Positions 7,670 to 15,391 of a DNA stretch of 64,000 bases are shown here, piece after piece. Source of the DNA: Dyella flagellata (GTDB lineage Bacteria > Pseudomonadota > Gammaproteobacteria > Xanthomonadales > Rhodanobacteraceae); assembly GCF_030160275.1 (NCBI RefSeq), contig NZ_BSOA01000002.1:62001-126000 (forward strand), in the 5' to 3' direction. The position numbers and the translations under genes were made by a program. Within the stretch, counting starts at the first letter, position 1, and every line of letters begins with the position of its first letter. The notes beneath the pieces are model-generated. The model was not told the origin of the DNA. It was given only the letters and a program-made list of their open reading frames with translations, and did no database searches.

Positions 7670-8842
7670 ATGAATGCCCCCTTCGCACTGCCCGTCATCC
7701 GCCTCAAATCCGACCGCACGCCCGGCCACCCCTGGGTGTGGTCGGCGCAGGTGCACAAACCCGAAACCCGCCTTCCGCCGGGCAGCGTGGTGGATGTCGT
7801 CGATGCGAAGGATCGCTTTGTCGGGCGCGGCTTCTGGAACGGGCATGCTCGCATCGCGCTGCGCCTGCTCACCGGCGACGCGCATGAAACGATCGATGCG
7901 GATTGGATAGCTGCACGCATCGACCGCGCCGTTCAACTGCGGCGGGAACTGCTGCAACTGGACAGCGTGACCGATGCCTGGCGTGTGGTGCACAGCGAAG
8001 GCGATGGGCTTTCCGGGCTGATCGTGGACCGCTACGACGACATCCTGGTGGTGGAGTATTTCGCTGCCGGCATGTGGAAATTCCGCGACGCCATTCACGC
8101 GGCCTTGCTGCGCCAATTCCCCGGTGCGCGGCTGTACTGGTTCGCGGAAAGCCACGTGCAGAAGCAGGAATCCTTCGATTGCCGGGCCGCCGAAGCACCT
8201 GCGCCGGTGGAAGTGCATGAGCACGGCCTGCGCTTTCATGCAGCGCCGGGCTACGGGCACAAGACCGGCTTTTTTGCCGACCAGCGTGAGAACCGCCGCC
8301 GCTTCGCCGAGCTGGCGCGCGGCCGGCGCGTGCTGGACCTGTGCTGCAATGCCGGTGGCTTCGCCGTGCATGCGATGGCCGGTGGTGCGAGCGAAGCGGT
8401 CGGTGTGGACATGGACGCGGGCATTCTGGAGATCGCGCGCGCCAATGCGCAAGCGAACGCCTTGCCCATTCGCTTCGAGCAGGCCGACATCTTCGAATGG
8501 TTGCGTCAGGCGGTAGCGCGCGGCGAGCGCTACGATGCAGTGATTCTCGATCCGGCCAAGCTCACGCGCGATCGCAGCAAGGTGATCGATGCGCTGAAGA
8601 AATATTTCGCGATGAATCGCCTGGCGCTGGACGTGATTCCGCCTGGCGGCTTGCTGCTGACGTGCTCCTGCACCGGCCTGGTCAGCGAGGCGGACTTCCT
8701 GGAAATGCTGCGCCGCGTGGCGCTCAATGCGGGACGCGAAATCCAGATCCTGGAAGTGCGCGGGGCCGGCGCCGACCACCCTGTGCGCACCGATGTGCCG
8801 GAAAGCCGCTATCTCAAGGCGGTGTTCTGCCGGGTATCGTAA
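7670..8842 (+). CDS. rlmI: Class I SAM-dependent rRNA methyltransferase (RlmI-like, 23S rRNA m5C)
   Basis: 390 aa. An N-terminal PUA domain (about 1-80, IRLKSDRTPGHPWVWSAQV) is followed by an EEHEA-type linker and a Rossmann methyltransferase. Motif I is RRVLDLCCNAGGFAVHAMAGGA, motif IV is DAVILDPAKLTRDRSKV and motif VI is LLLTCSCTGLV with the catalytic Cys. This is the RlmI/RlmK-like architecture; E. coli RlmI makes m5C1962 of 23S rRNA. The exact position in this organism is inferred. The stop codon begins a 13-base sequence shared with the end of the gene at 28477-28872. Confidence 0.85.
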   Translation: MNAPFALPVIRLKSDRTPGHPWVWSAQVHKPETRLPPGSVVDVVDAKDRFVGRGFWNGHARIALRLLTGDAHETIDADWIAARIDRAVQLRRELLQLDSVTDAWRVVHSEGDGLSGLIVDRYDDILVVEYFAAGMWKFRDAIHAALLRQFPGARLYWFAESHVQKQESFDCRAAEAPAPVEVHEHGLRFHAAPGYGHKTGFFADQRENRRRFAELARGRRVLDLCCNAGGFAVHAMAGGASEAVGVDMDAGILEIARANAQANALPIRFEQADIFEWLRQAVARGERYDAVILDPAKLTRDRSKVIDALKKYFAMNRLALDVIPPGGLLLTCSCTGLVSEADFLEMLRRVALNAGREIQILEVRGAGADHPVRTDVPESRYLKAVFCRVS

Positions 8843-8850
8843 TCCTCATG

Positions 8851-8934
8851 GCCGTCATTCCCGCGAACGCGGGAATCCATCTTCTTTTTTTGCATTAGAT
8901 CAAAATGGGTCCCCGCTTTCGCGGGGATGACGGC
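8851..8934. repeat. Family B palindromic repeat (copy 1)
   Basis: Left arm GCCGTCATTCCCGCGAACG then GGGAATCCAT; right arm GGTCCCCGCTTTCGCGGGG then ATGACGGC. Each arm is itself a hairpin (CCCGCGAA...GCGGG) and the two arms are inverted with respect to each other around a variable T-rich centre. Two more copies are at 28881-28964 and 29906-29987. Confidence 0.85.
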
Positions 8935-8947
8935 TGTGAGGAGATAT

Positions 8948-9583
8948 TCAGCCCAGCCTGCGCCACAACCACATCAACCCGTACGACAAGCCCAGAAACG
9001 CCACCCACAACACCACGGCGTGGCGCAAGACCAGTGCGTAACCAAGCTCCGATGCATTGATGAAGCGGTACGGGTAATGCCCCATGAACAAGCCGCGCAC
9101 TAGCACATAGATGAAATAGCCCACCGGATACAAGCTCCACCAAAGTGGCGCCGTCCGGCGCAAACTCGTACGCCGTAGCGCAATAGCGCTATAGATCACC
9201 ACCAATAGCGGAACGACGTAGTGCATCAGCACATCCGCAAGCAGTTGCAGGCCCTGCGGATTCCACGCGTGCCTCAGTAGCACGAAATACGCCACTCCCA
9301 CGAAGGCAATGCTGGCCGTCACCCCGCCAAGCACCGTCGGCCGCGCGAAGAAGCCTCCGCCGGCCGAGTCCGGCCAAACCAGCAGCGAACTGGCGGCCAC
9401 CGCCACCAGGATGTTGGTGAGCACGGTCAGGTAGCCAAGGTAGATCGCCAGCCCCCACGCCGTGCTCATGCCCATCGAACCGGTCAGCCGCAGTGAGAGA
9501 TACAACTGCAACAGGACGCCAGACCAGGCAACCAGGGCGATCAGCGCGGCCAGCGGCCTTGCCCTGGCATTGGATGGGTTCAT
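8948..9583 (-). CDS. Pr6Pr-family membrane protein
   Basis: 211 aa with six hydrophobic helices: about 10-30, 42-65, 78-100, 112-132, 143-165 and 185-205. Motifs are LGYLTVLTNILVA and LMHYVVPLLVVIYSAIA, as in the Pr6Pr (FAR-17a/AIG1-like) family of six-helix inner-membrane proteins. Function unknown. The HYVVPLLV His is conserved in the family as I know it. It is transcribed toward the RlmI gene with a family B repeat between them. Confidence 0.8.
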   Translation of the reverse strand: MNPSNARARPLAALIALVAWSGVLLQLYLSLRLTGSMGMSTAWGLAIYLGYLTVLTNILVAVAASSLLVWPDSAGGGFFARPTVLGGVTASIAFVGVAYFVLLRHAWNPQGLQLLADVLMHYVVPLLVVIYSAIALRRTSLRRTAPLWWSLYPVGYFIYVLVRGLFMGHYPYRFINASELGYALVLRHAVVLWVAFLGLSYGLMWLWRRLG

Positions 9584-9693
9584 GCGGGCTTTCCACCGAT
9601 CAATGGCGTTGCGCGGATGCTACTCCGCCGGGCCGATCTCAGCGATTGATACGGCTGCGCGTAAACTGTGCGCTTATAGCCTTGGAAGCGCCC

Positions 9694-11052
9694 ATGCCCC
9701 TGATCGAAATCTCGCTGGCCCTGCTGGTTGTCCTGTTGGTGCTGCAGGTGTTTGTGCTGCTGCGCGGCCGCGGCGACGCCGGCCTGCAGGCGCGCCTGGA
9801 TAGCCTGAAAGACGACCTCCGCCATCTACGCGAGGCATTGGCCCAGGAACAACGTGCCGGCCGCAGCGAATTGAGCCAGGCACTGGTGCAATTCGGGCAG
9901 CGCCTGGATGCGCTTACCGAGCGTACGGACACCGGCCTGCAGACCCTCTCGCAACGCCTGATCGAGGAATCACGGCGTGGCCGTGAGGAACTTGCCGGCA
10001 CGCTCAAGCAGCTCGGCGACCAGCAAAAGCAGCAGCTGGGCACGCTGGCCGCCGACAATGAAAAGCGCCTCGGTGAAGTGCGCACCACCCTGGAAACCAA
10101 GCTTGCCGCGATCCAGCAGGACAATGCCGCCAAGCTGGAACAGATGCGCGCCACGGTGGACGAAAAACTGCAAGCGACGCTGGAAACGCGGCTAGGCCAG
10201 TCGTTCAAGCTGGTATCGGAGCGGCTGGAGGCCGTCCAGCGCGGCCTGGGCGAGATGCAGTCGCTGGCCAGCGGCGTCGGCGATCTCAAGCGCGTGCTCA
10301 GCAACGTGAAGACGCGCGGCATCCTTGGCGAAATGCAACTGGCCGCGTTGCTGGAGCAAATGCTCACGCCCGAGCAATACGCCGCCAACGTGGCGACAGC
10401 GCCGGGTTCGGACGAACGCGTGGAATTCGCCATCCGCCTGCCCGGTGGCGATCGCGACAGCCAGGTATGGCTGCCGATCGACGCGAAATTCCCGCGCGAG
10501 GATTACGAACGCCTGCTCGATGCCCAGCAACAGGCAGATGTGGAGGCTATGGAACGCGCCTCCCTCGCGCTGGAGCGCCGTATACGCGACGAAGCCAAGA
10601 GCATCCGCGGCAAATACATCGCGCCACCGGCCACCACCGATTTCGCCATCCTGTTCCTGCCCACCGAAGGCTTGTATGCGGAAATCATTCGCCGCCCCGG
10701 CCTGTTCGACAGCCTACAGCGCGAGCAGCGGATCATTGTGGCCGGGCCCACCACGCTCTCGGCCATCCTCAACAGCCTGCAGATGGGCTTCCGCACGCTG
10801 GCGATCCAGCAGCGCAGCAGCGAAGTGTGGCAATTGCTCGGCGCGGTGAAGAACGAATTCGGCAAGTTCGGCGACGTGCTGAAAATGGTGCGCAAGAAGC
10901 TGGACGAGGCCAGCAAGCATATCGACAGCACGGCCGTGCGGACGCGTGCGATCGAGCGCAAATTGCGTGATGTGGAGACGCTGCCGGGTGAGCAAGCGCA
11001 GCAGCTATTGGGCGAATCGGCGAGTAGCGATGAGGAAGCGGTGGAGGAGTAA
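9694..11052 (+). CDS. rmuC: DNA recombination protein RmuC
   Basis: 452 aa from the ATG at 9694 (MPLIEISLALLVVLLVLQVFVLL, an N-terminal membrane helix). A long coiled coil covers about residues 30-190. The RmuC nuclease-like domain follows: KTRGILGEMQLAALLEQMLTPEQYAANVAT, WLPIDAKFPREDYERL (the PD-(D/E)XK-like DAKFP), KYIAPPATTDFAILFLPTEGLYAEI and MGFRTLAIQQRSSEVWQLL. RmuC limits inversions at short inverted repeats. The upstream in-frame extension lacks RmuC similarity and is not included. Confidence 0.93.
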   Translation: MPLIEISLALLVVLLVLQVFVLLRGRGDAGLQARLDSLKDDLRHLREALAQEQRAGRSELSQALVQFGQRLDALTERTDTGLQTLSQRLIEESRRGREELAGTLKQLGDQQKQQLGTLAADNEKRLGEVRTTLETKLAAIQQDNAAKLEQMRATVDEKLQATLETRLGQSFKLVSERLEAVQRGLGEMQSLASGVGDLKRVLSNVKTRGILGEMQLAALLEQMLTPEQYAANVATAPGSDERVEFAIRLPGGDRDSQVWLPIDAKFPREDYERLLDAQQQADVEAMERASLALERRIRDEAKSIRGKYIAPPATTDFAILFLPTEGLYAEIIRRPGLFDSLQREQRIIVAGPTTLSAILNSLQMGFRTLAIQQRSSEVWQLLGAVKNEFGKFGDVLKMVRKKLDEASKHIDSTAVRTRAIERKLRDVETLPGEQAQQLLGESASSDEEAVEE

Positions 11053-11069
11053 TTTTCCACTCGCGATCG

Positions 11070-11888
11070 TCAAAAACTCAACGCATGCGCTGCCGCCCGT
11101 GCAATCAGCGCTTCATCCGGCCGCACGCCCGTATAAAGCACGAATTGCTCCACAGCTTGCAGCACGATCACATCGGCGCCGGTAATCACCGGTTTGCCCA
11201 ATGACCGCGCCAGCTTGATCAGCGGGGTTTGCGGCGGCAGCGCCACTACGTCGAACGCCGCTCGCGCACGCTCCACCGCATCACGCTCGAACGCAAGCTG
11301 GTCTTGTTCGGGCCCCTCCATGCCGATCGGCGTCACGTTGATCAGCAAATCGGCTCGCAAGTCTGCCATGTCGGCCCTCCAGGCAAACCCGCTCACTTCG
11401 GCCAGTTGACGCCCGGTGGCCTCGTTCCGCGCCACGATGTGCCCGTGCCGAAAACCGGCATCGCGAAACGCACAGGCCACCGCCTTCGCCATGCCGCCGC
11501 TGCCGCGCAGGGCCAGCGGCATATCCGTGGCCAGACCATGCTGTTCGATCAAGCTGCGCACAGCGATGTAATCGGTGTTGTAGGCGCGCAGATGCCCGTC
11601 GTCGTTGACGATGGTGTTGATGGAAGCGATCGCCGCAGCCGACTCGTCGATGCTGTCGACCAGCGCCATGCAGGCCTCCTTGAACGGCATCGAGATCGCG
11701 CAGCCGCGGATGCCCAGGGCACGAATGCCGCCGATGGCGGCCGGCAAGTCACGCGTGGTGAATGCCTTGTAGACGTAGTTCAGATCCAACGCTTCGTACA
11801 GAAAATTCTGGAAGCGCGTACCGAAGTTGCCCGGCCGGCCGGACAGGGACATGCAAAGCCGGGTATCGCGGTTGATGGATCGAGTCAT
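11070..11888 (-). CDS. Shikimate dehydrogenase-like (AroE-fold) oxidoreductase
   Basis: 272 aa. The AroE fold is clear: catalytic Lys70 in AISMPFKEA, catalytic Asp106 in YNTDY, a Rossmann glycine motif LRGSGGMAKAV (about 128-138), INVTPIGMEG and a C-terminal QAVEQFVLYTG. The N-terminal substrate loop, normally HSxSPxxHN, reads RPGNFGTRFQNFLYEAL, so the Ser pair that binds the shikimate carboxylate is missing. It may therefore be a shikimate-dehydrogenase-like paralogue with another substrate rather than the housekeeping AroE. It is convergent with rmuC (17-base gap). Confidence 0.75.
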   Translation of the reverse strand: MTRSINRDTRLCMSLSGRPGNFGTRFQNFLYEALDLNYVYKAFTTRDLPAAIGGIRALGIRGCAISMPFKEACMALVDSIDESAAAIASINTIVNDDGHLRAYNTDYIAVRSLIEQHGLATDMPLALRGSGGMAKAVACAFRDAGFRHGHIVARNEATGRQLAEVSGFAWRADMADLRADLLINVTPIGMEGPEQDQLAFERDAVERARAAFDVVALPPQTPLIKLARSLGKPVITGADVIVLQAVEQFVLYTGVRPDEALIARAAAHALSF

Positions 11889-11968
11889 GGAGATGGGTCC
11901 TGGCGGGGATGCAGGCAGGCCCGGAACCCTAGCACAGGGGGCCTTGATCCATGCCGCGTGGGCGGCAT

Positions 11969-12029
11969 GTAGGCTGGGATGTCAATCCCAGCATGTGTAA
12001 ACCCGCGTAGAAGTGGGATTGATGCCTAG
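11969..12029. repeat. Degenerate GTAG-type REP dimer (family A, copy 3)
   Basis: The left unit is intact (GTAGGCTGGGAT, then ATCCCAGC); the right unit is decayed (GTGGGATTGATGCCTAG). It lies between the AroE-like gene and folE. Confidence 0.7.
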
Positions 12030-12124
12030 ACCCAGATTGCCAATGCACTTATACAAAATGAATCGAAGCACCTCTTGACGCGAGCGTTACAATTGCAGGC
12101 CTGAACCCGTACCCAGGAAGCCGC

Positions 12125-12724
12125 ATGAGCGAGCACGAGCCCACCGAAGTCACCCGCGAACAAGCCGAAGAAGCAGTGCGTACACTGCTGCGCTGGGCTG
12201 GTGACGATCCGCAGCGCGAAGGCCTGCTCGATACGCCACGCCGCGTGGTGAAGGCCTATCGTGACTGGTTCAGCGGCTACCAGACCGATCCGGGCGAATA
12301 CCTGCGCCGCACCTTCGAGGAGGTGGCCGGCTACGACGAGATGGTGGTGCTGCGCGACATCGAATTCGAAAGCCATTGCGAACACCACATGGCGCCGATC
12401 ATCGGTCGCGCCCATGTGGGCTACCTGCCTACCAACCGTGTCGTGGGCATCAGCAAGCTGGCACGCGTGGTGGATGCTTACGCGCGCCGCTTTCAAGTAC
12501 AGGAAAAGATGACCGCGGAAATCGCGCGCTGCATTCATGACAACCTCAACCCGGCCGGCGTGGCGGTGGTGATCGATGCCAGCCACGAATGCATGACCAC
12601 GCGCGGCGTGCACAAGCGCGGCGTGTCGATGATCACCAGCCAGATGCTGGGCTCGTTCCGCGACGACGCCCGCACCCGCGCCGAATTCCTGGATTTCATC
12701 GGCATCCACGGCGGCCGCCGCTGA
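12125..12724 (+). CDS. folE: GTP cyclohydrolase I
   Basis: 199 aa. It converts GTP to 7,8-dihydroneopterin triphosphate, the first step of folate/pterin synthesis. Zinc and active-site motifs are present: [72 protein letters not shown] and [14 protein letters not shown]. Full length for the family. The stop overlaps the start of the EF-hand gene by one base. Other folate genes (folB, folK, a pteridine reductase) lie near 53-55 kb. Confidence 0.96.
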   Translation: MSEHEPTEVTREQAEEAVRTLLRWAGDDPQREGLLDTPRRVVKAYRDWFSGYQTDPGEYLRRTFEEVAGYDEMVVLRDIEFESHCEHHMAPIIGRAHVGYLPTNRVVGISKLARVVDAYARRFQVQEKMTAEIARCIHDNLNPAGVAVVIDASHECMTTRGVHKRGVSMITSQMLGSFRDDARTRAEFLDFIGIHGGRR

Positions 12725-13050
12725 TGCGCTCGGCCCTGGCCTTACTGCTGCTGGGGCTGCCTTTGGCCGCGCTTGCGCAAAGCACGGCGGCCGGCCTGTT
12801 CCAGGCCATGGACAGCAACGGGGATGGGCGCATCAGCGAGGCCGAATACGTCGCCTATATGAGCCAGGGCTTCTACCGGCGCGACCTCAACCACGACGGC
12901 GTACTGGAGCCGGAAGAGCTGCCCGGCGGGCGCGGCAAACCAGTGACCTTGAAGGAGTGGCAGGACAACCTGCGGCGTGAATTCCACCGGCTGGACCGCC
13001 ATCACCACGGCTACCTGAGCCCGCAGGAACTGATGCAGCCGCCGCGTTGA
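12724..13050 (+). CDS. Secreted EF-hand calcium-binding protein
   Basis: 108 aa. A signal peptide ([19 protein letters not shown], cut near residue 19) precedes two good EF-hand loops, DSNGDGRISEAE (30-41) and DLNHDGVLEPEE (54-65), and a degenerate third (DRHHHGYLSPQE). It is probably a periplasmic Ca-binding protein. It overlaps folE by one base (TGATG), so it is cotranslated with it, though no functional link to pterins is known. Confidence 0.82.
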   Translation: MRSALALLLLGLPLAALAQSTAAGLFQAMDSNGDGRISEAEYVAYMSQGFYRRDLNHDGVLEPEELPGGRGKPVTLKEWQDNLRREFHRLDRHHHGYLSPQELMQPPR

Positions 13051-13169
13051 GTCGCGGATTCGCCCCCCCCGCGACATTTCCTGCACCTTCCAGCCCATGC
13101 CAAGCCAGGCCGCATCGGCTATCTTTGCGACTTTGGCCCATCCGCCGCCTAGCTATCCGCGCTCTTCGC

Positions 13170-14519
13170 ATGGACTCAGCCTCGACCGTTCGCTCCTCCC
13201 GCCACACCGCTGCGTTCGCCTTCATCTTCGTGACGGTGATGGTGGACATGCTGGCCTTCGGCATCATCATCCCGGTGTTGCCGCACCTGATTGTGCAGTT
13301 GAGTGGCGGCAGCCTGGCGCAGGCAGCCGTATGGGTGGGCGCGATCAGCACCACCTTCATGCTGATGCAGTTCATCTTCTCGCCAGTGCAAGGCACGCTG
13401 TCGGATCGCTTCGGCCGCCGCACGGTCATCCTGATTTCCAGCTTCGGCCTGGGCGTCGATTTCATCGTGATCGCGCTGGCGCCAACCGTGTGGCTGCTGT
13501 TCGTCGGCCGCGTGGTATCGGGCATATGCGCGGCAAGCTTCTCGACCGCCAACGCCTACATCGCCGACATCGTGCCAAAGGAAAAGCGCGCAGCTTCGTA
13601 CGGCGCACTCGGCGCGGCATTCGCGATCGGCTTCATCACCGGACCTGCGCTGGGCGGCCTGCTTGGCCATATCAGCATCCGCTTGCCGTTCTGGGTGGCC
13701 GCCGCGCTATCGCTGATCAATTTCTGCTACGGCTATTTCGTGCTGCCGGAGTCGCTGCCTCTGGAGCGTCGCAGCAAGCGTTTTGATTGGCGTCATGCGA
13801 ACCCGTTTGGCGCGCTGGTGCTGCTGCGCCGCTATCCGCAGGTGTTTGCGCTGGCCACGGTGTATTTCATGATCACCCTGGCCCAGTTCTCGCTCAACTC
13901 CACCTATGTGCTCTACGCCGATTACCGCTATGGCTGGGGCCCCGAAGCGGTGGGCGGCACGCTCGCCTTGGTCGGCCTTTGCACCGGCGTCGTACAGGCT
14001 GGACTGGTGCGCCGCCTGATGCCGAAACTTGGTGAGCGACGCATGATCATGCTGGGCATACCGCTGGCGGTAGCCGGCTACCTGGTATTCGGCTTCGCCC
14101 CCGTGGGCTGGATGTTCCTGCTGGGTATCCCGCTGCTTGCCCTGGGCGGCCTGGCCGGCCCGCCCTCGCAAGCCCTGATGACCCACCAGGTGGATCCGCA
14201 TGAGCAAGGTCGCCTGCAGGGTGCGCTGACCAGCCTCGCCAGCCTGGCCGGCATCTTCGGGCCGGCGCTGTTCGCCAACCTGTTCGGGTTGTTCATCAGC
14301 GATCACGCGCCCATGCACCTGCCCGGCATCGCCTTCGTGCTGGCGGCGCTGCTGCTGGCGATAGCCACCGTTATTGCCGCCTATGCGATCCGCCACCTGC
14401 ATCCCGTGCATGCGGCGGAAAAACAACCACCTGCATCGCTGCACGGCGACTTCCCGACCGTCGCCGACGTGGTCACCCACGATTCCCTCCCCACTCATCA
14501 CTCGGAGTCATCCCCATGA
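13170..14519 (+). CDS. TetA-like MFS transporter (TCR/Tet family)
   Basis: 449 aa from the ATG at 13170, chosen because the first helix begins at residue 14 (FAFIFVTVMVDMLAFGIIIPVLPHL); the upstream extension is dropped. There are twelve predicted helices. The MFS motif A is GTLSDRFGRRTVILIS between helices 2 and 3, and a second copy GERRMIMLG lies after helix 8. The FVTVMVDMLAFGIIIPVLP start resembles tetracycline/H+ antiporters, but drug specificity cannot be inferred. The stop overlaps the DUF1993 start by 4 bases. Confidence 0.85.
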   Translation: MDSASTVRSSRHTAAFAFIFVTVMVDMLAFGIIIPVLPHLIVQLSGGSLAQAAVWVGAISTTFMLMQFIFSPVQGTLSDRFGRRTVILISSFGLGVDFIVIALAPTVWLLFVGRVVSGICAASFSTANAYIADIVPKEKRAASYGALGAAFAIGFITGPALGGLLGHISIRLPFWVAAALSLINFCYGYFVLPESLPLERRSKRFDWRHANPFGALVLLRRYPQVFALATVYFMITLAQFSLNSTYVLYADYRYGWGPEAVGGTLALVGLCTGVVQAGLVRRLMPKLGERRMIMLGIPLAVAGYLVFGFAPVGWMFLLGIPLLALGGLAGPPSQALMTHQVDPHEQGRLQGALTSLASLAGIFGPALFANLFGLFISDHAPMHLPGIAFVLAALLLAIATVIAAYAIRHLHPVHAAEKQPPASLHGDFPTVADVVTHDSLPTHHSESSP

Positions 14520-15022
14520 GTCTTTCCATGTACCAAGCTTCCGTGCCGGTGTTCGTGCGTGCGTTGACCAATCTCCATCACGTGCTCAAACTCGGGGAAA
14601 AACACGCCAAGGAAAAAGGCGTGGAAGGTTCCGTGATGCTGCAGACCCGCCTGATTCCCGACATGCTGCCGCTGGTCAAGCAGGTGCAGATTGCCACCGA
14701 CATGGCCAAGAACTGCTGTGCCCGCCTCGCCGATGTCGATCCACTGAAATTCGAAGACAATGAAACCTCGTTCGACGAATTGCATTCACGCCTCGAACGT
14801 GCCATCGACTACATCAAGAGCTTCAAGCCCGAACAGGTCGACGGCAGCGAAACGCGTGCGATCACGCTGAAGACGCGCAACGGCGAATTGCACTTCGAAG
14901 GCCAGGCCTATCTGCTGCACTACGTGATTCCGAACATGTTCTTCCATTGCACCACCGCGTACAACATCCTGCGCGAAGCCGGTACGAATATTGGCAAGCA
15001 GGACTTCATCGGCAAGCAGTAA
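14516..15022 (+). CDS. DUF1993 domain protein
   Basis: 168 aa with the DUF1993 signature: MYQASVPVFVRALTNLHHVLKLGEKHA, RLIPDMLPLVKQVQIATDMAKN and YVIPNMFFHCTTAYNILREAGTNIGKQDFIG. It is a soluble helical-bundle protein of the DinB-like superfamily with unknown biochemical role. Coupled to the MFS gene by an ATGA overlap. Confidence 0.88.
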   Translation: MSLSMYQASVPVFVRALTNLHHVLKLGEKHAKEKGVEGSVMLQTRLIPDMLPLVKQVQIATDMAKNCCARLADVDPLKFEDNETSFDELHSRLERAIDYIKSFKPEQVDGSETRAITLKTRNGELHFEGQAYLLHYVIPNMFFHCTTAYNILREAGTNIGKQDFIGKQ

Positions 15023-15031
15023 ATCTGTCCC

Positions 15032-15060
15032 CATGCAGGGCGAAACAATCGCCCTGCATG
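15032..15060 (+). terminator. Hairpin after the DUF1993 gene
   Basis: CATGCAGGGCGA, loop AACAA, TCGCCCTGCATG: a perfect 12-bp stem starting 9 bases after the stop codon. No U-run follows, so it may act as an mRNA-end stabiliser or need Rho. Confidence 0.6.
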
Positions 15061-15391
15061 CGGCAAGCCGTGCCCTTGGCAGCACCGGCAAAACCCCTTC
15101 GCATCTTCGTACTTGTCCGTAGTACAGCGCAGTAAGCGCACACCCTACGCGCCACAGCGCGCGTCACGAAAACGCCCCACGCCTTTGCGGCGCATCCCCC
15201 GATTGTTGCCAGCGCGCAACTCGCTAATTTGTTGTCTGCGGTTCCGAACGGAATTTTCTCCGGGATTTGAGCCGTAAATCCGCGACCGATGTTGCGCATG
15301 CCACGCGTGGCAGAGCGAAGCGTCGCCGCGTTCTTTCATAGACCGTCCGCCAAGCCAATAGGTGCGATGGCAAGTTCAGGGAGGCTGCAAC
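15061..15391. other. Intergenic region before the TonB receptor
   Basis: About 330 bases. No convincing gene was found. It turns more AT-rich from about 15190 on. The only clear signal is the ribosome-binding site AGGGAGG at about 15379-15385, which selects the TTG start at 15392. No promoter pair could be assigned with confidence. Confidence 0.5.

Noticed and set aside
12073-12095. TTGACG and TACAAT upstream of folE as a sigma-70 promoter
   Set aside because: The two boxes are only 7 bases apart, far from the 16-18 needed.
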